From NCBI GenBank assembly GCA_018136815.1, contig CM030931.1, positions 1,653,398 through 1,717,397 of the forward strand: 64,000 nucleotides of DNA, in the 5' to 3' direction. The stretch comes from Isochrysis galbana (lineage: Eukaryota > Haptophyta > Isochrysidales > Isochrysidaceae). A model generated the notes under the pieces. It saw only the letters and a list, made by a program, of their open reading frames with translations, made no database searches and was not told the DNA's origin. Positions 35,025 to 44,840 of this stretch are shown here, piece after piece (the first letter of the stretch is position 1; every line of letters begins with the position of its first letter). The position numbers and the translations under genes were made by a program.

Positions 35025-35937
35025 ATGCATGGTAAGGCATGGAACATGTTTGTAAGATACCTAGACCTAGATATCTACTATATAGTCTCGCATTTTCACT
35101 ATCTACATGTACCTAGATGGCAGCCGGACACTATCTACATGTACCTAGATGGCAATTTCCACTTGGCTCAATAACACCCAGATATTAGGCACGAGGTTCG
35201 CGCGCGCGGGCGCGGTGCGGAACGACGGACCACGGAACAGCGAGCACAGGGAGACCAGCCCAAGGAGCGGACAGATGACGAGTGTACCTACGCGCCATCT
35301 CTCTCACACTCACACACTCACTACACACTCACACTATTCACTATTCATAATTGGCTGCAGCACGCAGAGCATGCTCCAGGGTTTCGTCGACTTGCGAGGC
35401 CTTCAGGTCATCGTGAAGTTTGCCTGCCTTGGAGAACATGCGCTCTGCGCCCGCCGAGCTAGCCGGCCGTCCGAGGTACTGCCGCGCCATCTTGGCTAGC
35501 GTTGGCAAGCCCTCAGGCCTGAGGCCGGCCGATGGTCACATCCGCTGGCGAGTGGTGATCGCGGGCGCTCTCCACCACGCCTCAACACATCCAGGTCCAA
35601 GTTGCTATCTTCTATCTTGCGGTACGGCTGCCGCATGGCGGCCGACATTCGGTTGGCTCGGGGGGGGGGGGGGACACGGCGGGGGCGGGGGCGGGGGCGG
35701 GGGGCGGGAGGCGCAACGACCGTATAAGTCCGGTGCATACTACAAGTATATCGAGAAGATATCTAGGTATCTAGACTATCTAGGTATCTAGCGACCAAAA
35801 CCACCATCTAGATGTATCTAGATCTAGATGGCTGTGGAGCACTATCTACTGTATCTAGATGGCTGAAAATGACTATCTACTTGCATCTAGATGGTGCCGG
35901 TGGCCGGTGGGGGGGTGTTCCATGCCTTAATGCATGG
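35025..35937 (-). mobile_element. hAT transposon remnant with transposase C-terminus
   Basis: TIRs TAAGGCATGGAACA (35033-35046) and its reverse complement (35916-35929) are perfect. The TSD ATGCATGG is perfect at 35025-35032 and 35930-35937. Subterminal CTATCTAGATG-type repeats fill both ends. The interior encodes the hAT dimerisation domain on the minus strand, so the element is an internally deleted hAT of 897 bp. Confidence 0.9.
35341..35490 (-). pseudogene. hAT transposase C-terminal dimerisation domain (fragment)
   Basis: The frame reads LPTLAKMARQYLGRPASSAG, then ERMFSKAGKLHDD, and ends AANYE-stop. PASSAGAERMFSKAG is the hallmark of the hATC domain, by which hAT transposases dimerise. 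The frame continues some codons upstream of the Met, but the DDE catalytic domain and BED finger are absent. The rest was lost in the deletion that made this element non-autonomous. Confidence 0.88.
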
Positions 35938-36109
35938 CCCGCCCTCGACGCATCCAGATGGTAGAGGAGGAGGTGACGAATTGGGATGGCCCATAAATAA
36001 AAAAAATTCCAACTGAGAAGATGCGCACCTGCACTGAGCCGCTGGCCGCTGGCCGATGCCGCACGCCGACGCAGCTGAAGACGCAGGTGAAGATGTCCCT
36101 GCAGGCCCT

Positions 36110-36870
36110 GCAGAGGCCTCTCCTTCGGGGTGCTCGCGGGGTCGCGGGGGGGCTCATGGTAGGGTGAGAGTCCCCACGGGAGGGGAAGAAACCCTGAGGG
36201 AAAGGAGACCAAATGAAGGCAAGCCGCCTAATGGCGACTGCTTGGCAGGCTTGTCGGTCCTCAACGTCAACGTGCTGAGCTGCAGGCGCACTTCCGCTGC
36301 TGCACTTCCCATGTCCGCATGAGTGAATGAATCAGCTTGAGGATCTTGTTTTGAATAGAACGGGTGTATGCGCGCGGGATTCGATGTGCGCGCGCGGGCT
36401 CCGCAGCTGTATGTGGCGTCGATGCCGCAGTTGGAGTGAAGGAGTGTGCGTGCAGTGCAGGTGCCTGCTTATTTTTCCCGATAACATGGGTGGTGTGCCC
36501 CACCACTTGCACTTGATCAATTTTGGCTCTCAACGTGCAATCCCACGTGAGCACGATCAACAGCCACCTTGGCGGTCTACTGGCCGCCCAGCGCGCCCCG
36601 TTCACCGTGTCTTCACCTGCACCTGCAGTTCCTGCACTCTCACCTTCACCTGCACCTTCACTGATCATTGAAGAAAAAACTTCGGACCAGCACCTTCCCA
36701 GTTGGAATTTTATTTTATTCGTTCTCGTCGCGGATGTGGTGCTCCTGGGCCTCTCCTTCAGGGTGCTCGCGGGGGGGCTCATGGTAGGGTGAGACTCCCC
36801 GCGGGGGGGGAAGAAACCGGAGGGAAAGGAGACCAAATGAAGGCATAAGGCAAGCCGCCTGGTGGGCGGA
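36110..36870 (+). repeat. Pair of direct repeats (about 140 bp)
   Basis: Positions 36110-36255 and 36742-36870 share CTCCTTC(G/A)GGGTGCTCGCGG, CTCATGGTAGGGTGAGA and GGAAAGGAGACCAAATGAAG. An inverted AT-rich block (AAATTCCAACT / AGTTGGAATTT) lies at 36004 and 36701. Probably two copies of one unclassified element; no gene supported between 35.94 and 37.17 kb. Confidence 0.6.
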
Positions 36871-37170
36871 GAGAGAGGGTGGGAGCGAGGCGCGCTCCAT
36901 GATCCCATCGTTAATAACGATAGTTGCCGCTCGACCATCTAAATCACGGTGATCAAAGAGTTTTATACTAAAATAGGGGGGAGCCGAGGTTAAAAAAATC
37001 CTAGACTTTAGGTTGCACCTTCCCACAACGCTAATGTCTTTGTGTGTGAGCGTGATTTCCAATGAGTAATGAGAAATAGGTGCGGGGGGGGGGGGGTACA
37101 GCTGCGCGGCCACGACTGGACTTCATCACTTGCCGATGAACTCATAACTCGCCATCGAACGATCACACCA

Positions 37171-38718
37171 TCACTCCGACTTCGTCCCTCCGAGTTCCAT
37201 GCGCGCATCGTGGATTTTGTTAGCCCCCTCCGCCTCGAGCGGATTGTGGCCACGCTCCTTAGGCGAAATTTTCCACATGTAAGCCAACACAAGCAGGTAG
37301 GCGCCCACAAAGTGCACGCATGCGAAGGCGGAGAATGCGACAGGGTGGATGTCAGGGTACCTAGACGGAGGCGTGAGGGTCGCCTCTGCGAGATGGAGCA
37401 CTACCATGCCCGACGTAGAAAGGGCGTATAGCGCCTGAACGATCTTGTTGAAGAGTCCACCCTTAAGCGGTGTCACGGTGCTAGTAAGGGCGGCATAGCC
37501 AATCTGGCTGACAAAGTAGGCGAGGCGGAGACCGTCTCGGGAGAGGAGGGGGAACATGGAGAAGCCGGCTACAAGGGCGAACCACCCAAAAAAGAAAGAG
37601 TGATGCGGCGAGAGAAGCGCCGCGGGGAGCAGCGGCAACAAAATATGCTTTTCATGCACTTGAAACGATAGGAGAAAGAAAGCGAGCGCGCACGCAGTGG
37701 CGCATAGAAGAAACGCACGGCGCGATGGCCATCGAAGGAGCATCGCGCATGGTGGCGCAATGGCGGCGAGTGTGCTTGCGATGGTCAGCTTGACGAGGAT
37801 TGGCACAGAGAGCTTTTCCTTCAGCTTAAGGGGCCGCAACAGCGCAATGGTACACCAGACGTTGGCCACCTTGTCTTCGTACAAGGAGCGAGAGGTCGGA
37901 AAGATGCGCGTCAGGACAGCGCCGACGCTAGACCAGCTCGACAGAAAGGGCACCCAACACATGCAAAATGTTAGCACCGTGGCTAGCCCAAGCGCAATAA
38001 AGCTGCGCACAGCCGAGGCAGCCGAGGGTCGACGGACGACACCGGAAAACAGGTAGCAGAACACGGCCGGTGCCAAGTATAGACTCATCTGCTTGAAATT
38101 TAGGGACAGCGAAAAGGCGACGCAACAAGCAAGTGGACGGCTCGATACTGCAGCTAGAAAAGCCCACAACGCCAGCCCGAGCGAGATACAGTTGTACTGG
38201 AAATGGCCATGATCCACGAGGATTAGAGCCGGACAAAGGAGCTGCATCGCTAAAGCACGATATCGTGCGCTGCTGGACACCTCCCTGCTGCTTATGCGTG
38301 CGTACGCGAGGGCTGCAGGAAAGAAGACGAATGCGTCCGAGAGTAGCACTGAGCACCGCATGAAGGCACGCGTCACGGCGCTCTCGTGACCGCGCGAAGT
38401 ATGCAGCTCTACCAGACGAGGATGCAGTACGGCGGCCACCTGACCCAGCGCAAAGCTGAAGAGTGCGCTGAGTGGCGGGTAGTCCAGGCCCCAATACTGC
38501 AGGTCGTTGTCTGGTCCGTCAACGTACCACGCTGTTGGGGGCAAGTTGACAGTTACCTCCATCCAATGGCGCTGGGCCTCGTAGTCGCCGTACATGGGGG
38601 GCGACGCCTCACCGGAGTATCCGTGCAGCGAGACGCACGCACGGACGAGGAGCCCAACCAGACAGAGCGCCAGCTCGAGCGAGGCGGCGTGCTCGATCCA
38701 CCCCGCCGCGACCGCCAT
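37171..38718 (-). CDS. ALG6: ALG6, dolichyl-P-Glc:Man9GlcNAc2-PP-dolichol alpha-1,3-glucosyltransferase
   Basis: ER-membrane enzyme of N-glycan assembly (GT57) that adds the first glucose to the lipid-linked oligosaccharide. Single-exon, 515 residues, the usual family length. The luminal first loop is textbook: MYGDYEAQRHWMEVTVNLP, then LQYWGLDYPPLSA with the catalytic-loop Asp residues, and LHTSRGHES. Further hallmarks are LILVDHGHFQYNCISLGLAL, NFKQMSLYLAP, FPTSRSLYEDKVANVWC and FQVHEKHILLPLLP. About a dozen hydrophobic spans are spread evenly. It is ALG6 rather than ALG8, because the HTSRG and NLP motifs follow ALG6. No frameshift; presumably active. Confidence 0.95.
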   Translation of the reverse strand: MAVAAGWIEHAASLELALCLVGLLVRACVSLHGYSGEASPPMYGDYEAQRHWMEVTVNLPPTAWYVDGPDNDLQYWGLDYPPLSALFSFALGQVAAVLHPRLVELHTSRGHESAVTRAFMRCSVLLSDAFVFFPAALAYARISSREVSSSARYRALAMQLLCPALILVDHGHFQYNCISLGLALWAFLAAVSSRPLACCVAFSLSLNFKQMSLYLAPAVFCYLFSGVVRRPSAASAVRSFIALGLATVLTFCMCWVPFLSSWSSVGAVLTRIFPTSRSLYEDKVANVWCTIALLRPLKLKEKLSVPILVKLTIASTLAAIAPPCAMLLRWPSRRAFLLCATACALAFFLLSFQVHEKHILLPLLPAALLSPHHSFFFGWFALVAGFSMFPLLSRDGLRLAYFVSQIGYAALTSTVTPLKGGLFNKIVQALYALSTSGMVVLHLAEATLTPPSRYPDIHPVAFSAFACVHFVGAYLLVLAYMWKISPKERGHNPLEAEGANKIHDARMELGGTKSE

Positions 38719-38764
38719 AGCAACCGCGCGAACCCTGTTGTTCCCGGGATAATAAACAGATAAA

Positions 38765-39237
38765 CAGCATGGTCTTCCACTTCACCATGCTAGTTGTAGT
38801 AGAACGAGTAGGACTAGTTTCTCTCTTCCTACTCTAGAGCTCTAGGGATACTCTAGGAGTACATCGCGAAAAGAGAACTCTAGGAGAAGTTTATCCTTTC
38901 TCGCCAAAGCTGCTGCCCCCCCCCCTCGCCCCCAGTACTCTCTGACTGGGAGTTCACCACAAAGAAATAATCATCGAACCACATTCATATTTTCTGACTT
39001 TCACGACGATTCGGATCAATCGAACAATCATTCCGTCAGAGTTTTATTGTTGTGCTAGTATAACCTTAGTGCTGCGGGACCGTAGCCCTTCGACGGCAAC
39101 GGAGCCCCCACCCCGCGATGGGGGTGTGCGCGGTTGGCGCATGGCTCGTCCGGTGGATGTGGCTAGGGATGCTAGCTGACAAGATGTCCTACGACGCTAT
39201 AAGTTCTAACGAAATCTCTTCTCTCCAAGATAATATT
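38765..39237. other. Intergenic, no gene supported
   Basis: 5' flank of ALG6 followed by AT-richer DNA. A short CATTCCGTCAGAGTTTTATT near 39031 is vaguely like the CGTTCCGTC motif. Confidence 0.35.
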
Positions 39238-39868
39238 AAACCTTTTAATAGTCTCACCGCACACGCGGCCGTGGACCCTCTACTTTCTACTCACGTAGGA
39301 AACTTTCTACACCCCCACTTCCCCGGCCCTTCTCCCCCCGCCATAAGGCGACTCCCCCCGTGCACTACTAGGGGGATAGGGGTGAAGGGCTTAGATATGG
39401 TCCGGTGGCCCGCGCCCCCCCCCGGTGATCATTCCCCCCCTTCCTCCTGTGTCTCCGAGTGGGCGGCGGTCTCAGCCCCGACTTATCCTGTAAACAGGTG
39501 CGGGACTTACCTATTTTCCGGTGAGCGGAGCTCTCGCTCCGCCCACCCCCTTCTCCGCGCTCTCTCTCCCCTCTCCTGCGGCACGCGCGATGGCGCGCCT
39601 GCGGCAGGCCTGCAGCTGCCTGCTGGCGACCCCTGGAGGCTCATGGAGGCCAGCTCTGGGGGCAGAGGAGGCTGGGACTGGGCCCTGGTCTCCCCTGCCT
39701 CTCCCTCGCTGGCGCTCCTGAGCCTCTGGGGCCCCCAATCTGCACCTGTCTGCCTGTCGACCAGGGGGGGAGGGGGGGTTGGAGCAATGGGCTGGCCACG
39801 AGGGGCCAGGATGGGCGAACGGGGCGAGCCTGTGGGGAAGGGAGTGGGTCAGTAGGGCAGTGGCCTCA
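39238..39868 (+). mobile_element. Family R copy truncated at its hairpin end
   Basis: Starts TTTTAATAGTCTCACCGCAC at 39241 and continues through ATCCTGTAAACAGGTGCGGG and GAGCTCTCGCTCCGCCCACC. It stops within the GTGGGTCAGTAGGGCAGTGG block, about 120 bp before the expected hairpin. There it is replaced by the GTCGTTCCGTCAATAGTGGG sequence at 39869. This is a younger insertion or a deletion joint. Confidence 0.7.
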
Positions 39869-40007
39869 GGTGTCGTTCCGTCAATAGTGGGACATCAGTA
39901 GAATTGAGCGATCAAATGTCCACAGTTGTATTGTAGTTGTTTAACATTAGATCTTGTTAAAATTATAAGAGAGAGACGCCGTCAAAGCTTCTTCGCTAAT
40001 CACATCG

Positions 40008-40400
40008 GTGCACGCCGTGCATGGGCACGGCGCGATGTGCACCCCTGCGGCCCACAACTACGTAAACTGGCCATATAAGAGATGTTTCATTGCAGTACCT
40101 ATGATGACTTGCAATCACAATGTACACGCCGTGCGTGGGCACGGCGCGATGTGCATCGGTCCCCCCGCGGATACGCCGTGCGTGCGCATGTCAACCCGTT
40201 CCATATATGTAGCCCCTGCGGCCCACAACTACGTAAACTGGCCATATAAGAGATGTTTCGTTACACAGCGCCTGTGATGACTTGCAATCACATGTGCACG
40301 CCGTGCGTGGGCACGGCGCGATGTGCACCGGCGCCCCCCCCCCCGCGGAGGCGCCGTGCGTGCGCATAGCAACTTCCAGGAAGGTGCACGCCGTGCGTTC
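40008..40400 (+). repeat. Tandem duplication with GC palindromes
   Basis: The block containing CACGCCGTGCGTGGGCACGG and CGCGATGTGCA occurs three times (40011, 40124, 40298). The block GCGGCCCACAACTACGTAAA, CTGGCCATATAAGAGATGTT occurs twice (40047, 40217). The inverted GTGCACGCCGTG/CACGGCGCGATGTGCA arms can form hairpins. Confidence 0.75.
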
Positions 40401-40613
40401 ACTCTTTTCGCGGAGGACGGGCGGAACCCCCCATGGGACCGGTTGATTGTTCCCCCCTCTCATCGGCCTACCAGAGTGAGAAGGCTCCTACTTCCCTCCT
40501 CGCTCACCCTCCAGCTCTCTCCTCGGCCTCGTCTCGCAAGCAAGCTGGACGTGTGCCAAGCTGGAGTTGACTGGTTGTCGAAAACTGGAGTTGACTGGTT
40601 GTAATTGTACTAA

Positions 40614-41629
40614 TACTACCTCCGTTCCATTACTCAGATGTCAAGGAGGCTTTAAACAATAACTGTCAGCTAGACACTAATATTGGGGCCCCGCCAAAGA
40701 TGTTAGAGGGGAGAGGGTACATTGGGGCTTAACATGAACATTTTGTTTCATCTCAATAGTGTGATTCGCACCTACGGACAAAGTCACAAAGAAAGGAATT
40801 CTAATCAGTGTCAGTGTCCTCGAGCACATCACAGATCACGGCGGTGCGGCAAATCATACTCATTCGATCCCTCCACCTCAACGATGCGCGCCAACACCAG
40901 GCTTTAGTTATTGAAGAGAGCACTAAATTCTTCAGGGGGTGTATTCATGCTGAATGCTTGCTCACAATTGCACAGTGGCAAGGCCACCAGCACCCTTGCG
41001 GCATGCCGGCAGACGTTCCGCCTCAGCCAGCCGCCAGCTGATGATGTTCGGCTGACCTCAGTCGGATAGCGCGGGCCAACATGATACTTCTCCCACAATG
41101 CCGCGTGCGCTCGCTGCCACTCCTTCCCATGCTTCGGCTCGGCCAGCCGCTCGCGCTCGTATGCTCGTATGCCACAGCAATTGCCGCCTGGCAGTTCGGC
41201 GTCAACGACCACTGCCACTTCTTGGACGGTGGGGCCGCATCCTCCTTGGGCGTGCTGGGCGGCTCAGGAGGCTGCTCGGGAGAAGCAGGACGGCAGCGCC
41301 TCACAAAGTCGCCACCGGTGCGCCTCCCATGCTGCTGGGGCTCGACCACCTTCAGGCGCGCCATGCGGCCCGGCTCTCGCGAGAGAGGCGGAGCGGCGAG
41401 AGCTTTCGTGGCAAGGCGATCGGCCGTGTAGCTAGGGGGCGCCAAAATCGTGTTTGATCAATACTGAAAATATAATATTCGGACGCCCTTGGTGGCTTTG
41501 GGTGCCAGATTTTTTGGTGGTCTTTCGCCCCAGTGTACCCGCTATTCCCCTCTCCACACGAATTTCTTTTATGTCAACTTTACTGTCCCTATTTTGGCGA
41601 TGCGGTTCAGTAATGGAACGGAGGTAGTA
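40614..41629. mobile_element. Mariner/Stowaway-like element with TA TSD
   Basis: Perfect 19-bp inverted ends CTACCTCCGTTCCATTACT lie at 40616-40634 and, inverted, 41609-41627. Each is flanked by TA (40614-40615, 41628-41629). The sequence resembles the Stowaway ends of plant mariner-type MITEs. The 1012-bp interior has broken minus-strand frames (ELPGGNCCGIRAYERERLAE) of a possible transposase relic; no catalytic domain recognised. Confidence 0.78.
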
Positions 41630-41862
41630 GATCAAAAAGAAAACAAATCACCTCAATAACATGAGAACTAATTGTAACAATATACCAAAAAGAAGACAAA
41701 TAACCTTGCAATAATAATAGTGGGCCTTGTAATTGCCTGGTCTTCCTCACGATGGTGGCGACTCGGCGCGCATCCGTACGGTCCTCCGTCCTCTCTCTCT
41801 GAAAACGATTTGATCAGTCTGAAAACGATTTGATCGCGATCTCGCGACGAAGACCCGGTCAA

Positions 41863-42333
41863 TTAGCGACTACACTCGTGATTGAGACGGAAGAGCCCAA
41901 CTCGGCTGCGCCTGTGCGCAAACGGCGCAAGAAGAATGAGATGGTCGACGAGAAAGCGGAGCTCTTTGCGCGCGTTCTCGACCTCAAGAAGGCCGGCGTG
42001 CACCAGCGCAACCTCTTCGACTTCAGCTTTCGTACCGACGGAGTAGGTGCTTTCGTGCTGATGCGCAAACCGCGACATGAGACGGCAGAACAGATGGTCA
42101 AAAGAGAGCGCCAGCGGCGCCTCATACGATTGCGAGGGTTTTGGACGGAGGAGCAGCTGCGCGATGCGGCTGGTCTGACGCTTTCTCAACTTGCGGTGAT
42201 CGGTATCGATCCCGGAAAGTACGACATCATCCACTGTGTCGATATGGACTCGCCCACGCACACGCTCTTCAGGTACACGAGCGCAGAACGGCGACGCGAC
42301 CTGCGCACAAAACAATACGCGCGGAGGAGGTGA
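41863..42333 (+). pseudogene. Fanzor (eukaryotic TnpB-like RNA-guided nuclease relative), truncated after RuvC-I
   Basis: An open frame of about 155 codons begins in LVIETEEPNSAAP and has a basic segment (VRKRRKKNE). It then has NLFDFSFRTDGVGAFVLM, the TDGV motif of the Fanzor/TnpB wedge domain. AVIGIDPGKYDIIHCVDMD follows: the RuvC-I block with its catalytic Asp in IDPG. FRYTSAERRRDLRTKQYARR is the basic YT...R...R segment that follows RuvC-I in Fanzor proteins. The frame then stops in a GGCGGA minisatellite, so RuvC-II, the zinc ribbon and RuvC-III are missing. The 5' part is also short; an upstream exon before an acceptor near 41865 is possible. As it stands it cannot be a nuclease. Identification is from motif memory, not a search. 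Confidence 0.68.
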
Positions 42334-42334
42334 C

Positions 42335-42750
42335 GGCGGCGGAGAGGGCGGAGGAAGTGACGGCGGCGGATATGGTGGAGGAGGTGACGGCGGCGGAGAG
42401 GGCGGAGGCGGAGAAGGCAATGGAGGCGATGACGGCGGCGGAGAGGGCGGAGGTGGAGAAGGCAATGGAGGGGATGACGGCGACGGAGAGGGCGGAGGAG
42501 TTGACGGCGGCGGAGAGGGCGGAGGAGGTGACGGCGGCGGAGAGGGCGGCGGAAGTGACGGCGGCAGAGATGGTGGAGGAGGTGACGGCGGCGGAGAGGG
42601 CGGAGGCGGAGAAGGCAATGGAGGCGATGACGGCGGCGGAGAGGGCGGAGGCGGAGAAGGCAATGGAGGCGATGACGGCGGCGGAGAGGGCGGAGGAGGT
42701 GACGGCGGCGGAGAGGGCGGAGGAGGTGACGGCGGCGGAGAGGGCGCTGC
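42335..42750 (+). repeat. GGCGGA-rich minisatellite, units of 27-45 bp
   Basis: Repeats of GACGGCGGCGGAGAGGGCGG with GAGGAGGT or GAGGCGGAGAAGGCAATGGA linkers. All frames are open for long distances, giving Gly-rich, Ala/Glu-rich and Pro/Ser-rich artefacts. The break of the Fanzor frame lies exactly at its edge. Confidence 0.9.
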
Positions 42751-42907
42751 GCTGATGGCCGCTTCACTGCGGCCCAACTCCCATGTGAGTGCCGCCGCAC
42801 TACCTGCAGCACGGGATTGGGAGACGAGGCGCGGAGTGAGAAGGAAGGGGGCGGATGGGAAGGCAGAAACGCGTGTGCACAGGCGCAGGCGTGGCTATTC
42901 ACCTGCG

Positions 42908-43328
42908 TGCTTAAATCTGCGTAGGGTGATGAGAACAGCGCTTCCTCGCCACTCATCACATGGCGACCACGTAGACGCATGCCTGGAGGCATGTCCAACG
43001 CGTCCACGAAGCGTCGCAGGTCGACGAGGCGCACGCCAAAGCGCGCGTAGACGTCGCGCGTGAGCACGCCGACGCCGCCGCCAGCTGCTGCAGCCTCCCG
43101 CTCCAGCCTTGCGATGGAGAGCCGCTCGGGCCCTATGCGAGACCGCGTCGTCCGCATGAGCACCTCCGCTGCCACCGCCATAAAGGCCAGTTCCCAGAAG
43201 TCATCTGTGGCGGCATCCGGCCCGTCGCGAGCCCTCTTGCGCGCCCTGGCTCTCCGCTCCTCCAGCGCCAGAAACATGGCCAGTCTGCAGTCCTCCAGCT
43301 CTCGCGCCGTGAAGGGCCGGGTGGGCAT
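42908..43328 (-). CDS. Possible PIF/Harbinger-like transposase N-terminus or unknown gene exon
   Basis: ATG-led frame starting MPTRPFTARELEDCRLAMFL, with RLSIARLEREAAAAG and DVYARFGVRLVDLRRFVDAL. MPPGMRLRGRHVMSGEEAL follows and resembles the LxIPxxIxxxxR..v.G.EaL block before the DDE_Tnp_4 domain of Harbinger transposases. A possible donor (CAG/gtgaat) ends it at 42908. No catalytic domain was found in the remaining DNA, which is the minisatellite and the convergent Fanzor. It is transcribed away from the SAM-domain gene, 270 bp apart. Assignment is weak; a host gene is possible. Confidence 0.35.
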
Positions 43329-43597
43329 CGCTGGCCAGCGCGCTCTGGCGGCGCGAGATTGGTTGAGGAGCCCTCTGTTGGGTCTCCGCCGTCTGATTTG
43401 GTCTTTTGCAAGAGCGACTCAACAGCGACTCAACGGGGTCTCAAGCCTGTTGACTCGGCCACTCTTGAGTCCCCGTTGAGTCGCTGCAAAAACCCTCTAA
43501 TATCTTGTCACTTCTCACATTTGAGAGAAGCTCCCTCTTCTCTCACAAAGAGAGAGCGCCACGTCCCATCCGGGCGCGGCTGAGCGAGGAGGGAGCC

Positions 43598-44372
43598 ATG
43601 GCCGGCACTGCCGCCCTCGCGCTCTTGTGCGCCCTCACACCCGCGGCGATCGAGTCAGGTGAGCAGTACGCAATCACCATCGCCCTCCACCACCCCCGGC
43701 TTAGCTGCTGCCGCTCCCGCGCGCCCCTACCTGGCTCGTCACAGACCCTAGAGAGTGGCAGCCGGACGATGTTGCCACCTGGCTCATGAGGATCGGGCTG
43801 CACGAGTATCGGATTGCGTTCCGCGACAGCCACGTGGACGGTAATCGACTGCTAGGGCTCACCCTGGATAAGCTCGCCGACGAGCTCCTCATCCCCTCGG
43901 CAGAGTGAGTGACGCCTCTTGCTGTGTGGGGTGGATATTCTTGCGTCGCTGTCTGTATGCCTTTCCGCCATTCCTCTTTCACACTTTTGTCGCTACGCGC
44001 GACAGGCACCGGCTCGTGCTTGAAATGGAGATTAGTGAGCTCCGCCTACGACACTCGCTGTTGTCGCCATCGGAGCGGAAAGCCCACCGCAGGGCTCATC
44101 CGTGCATTGATGGCTGGCCTGCAAAGGACGTTCGCAAATTCCTAGAGGGTGTGGGCCTCGGCCGATATGCTAGCTACTTTTTGGCGAGCAACACGGATGG
44201 CGACAGGTTGCTGGGTATGACAGAGGATGACCTGCGTGGTGTCATGCTCGAGCATCGGGATAAGGAATCTCTGGAGGAAATGGAGGCGGCAGTTGACTAT
44301 TTGGCGGCACAGCTCATCGTGTTGCGGGAACGGTCCACTGCAAGTGCGGGTCTAGAGGAGTGCCATGCATGA
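43598..44372 (+). CDS. Tandem SAM-domain protein with signal peptide
   Basis: Three exons (43598-43658, 43745-43904, 44006-44372) with consensus GT-AG introns keep phase and encode about 195 residues. Exon 1 is a signal peptide (MAGTAALALLCALTPAAIES). SAM domain 1 spans the second intron: WQPDDVATWLMRIGLHEY, LLGLTLDKLADELLI, then HRLVLEMEISELR. SAM domain 2 follows: WPAKDVRKFLEGVGLGRY, LLGMTEDDLRGVM, then LEEMEAAVDYLAAQL. Two SAM domains can polymerise or bind partners. SAM domains on a secreted or ER protein are uncommon; STIM-type ER-luminal SAMs are a known precedent. No EF-hand or membrane span was seen. Confidence 0.82.
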
Positions 44373-44520
44373 GGTTGGTTTCGATGCGGTGTCAACCAGG
44401 AGCCAGGGGCGGGAACGTTTGGGAGAAAATCGAAGAACAAGATCACACACTAAACGAAACAGTGCGTATTGGATAGGCCTAGGCCCGCTACGTTGTAAAC
44501 AATGGCCGTCTAGCAGCCTC

Positions 44521-44840
44521 CAAAAAAAAGATCTGAATGTTCAGGGCCACACACCTATCGCTAGTCAGGGATATTCTACTCTCGCCTGTCAACGCCCTTC
44601 TCTCCCGTCACCCTGTATCCTCGCCTCCCCCCCCTCTTTCCTTTTTGTTTGGTGTTGGGGGTGCGGCCCTGGTATACTACTTTAACTTTAGGGCGGTCAA
44701 ACAGGGGCTTTTTAAACATAAGGGCTGGGCTGCATTTTTGACCGTGGCGTGATGCCCAATAAAAAAAGCTCCGGGGGGGGGGGCTACCTGACGCTACGAA
44801 AATCTTCGCCAGGAAATGGTGCGATTCGCCCCTCCTCTCT
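44521..44840 (-). repeat. LINE 3' tail and a second copy of the GGTCAAA repeat
   Basis: Positions 44521-44575 on minus read TAGGTGTGTGGCCCTGAAC, ATTCAGATC, then T8: a LINE tail. Positions 44690-44835 are the second copy of the repeat at 14.11-14.27 kb (plus direction). Between them is unremarkable sequence. Confidence 0.6.

Noticed and set aside
39988-40420. CRISPR-like array of repeated blocks
   Set aside because: Only two or three units, spacers also repeated, eukaryotic context; a tandem duplication explains it.
41863-42777. A 304-codon Pro/Ser-rich minus-strand frame
   Set aside because: Antisense of the GGCGGA minisatellite and the Fanzor frame; no independent support.
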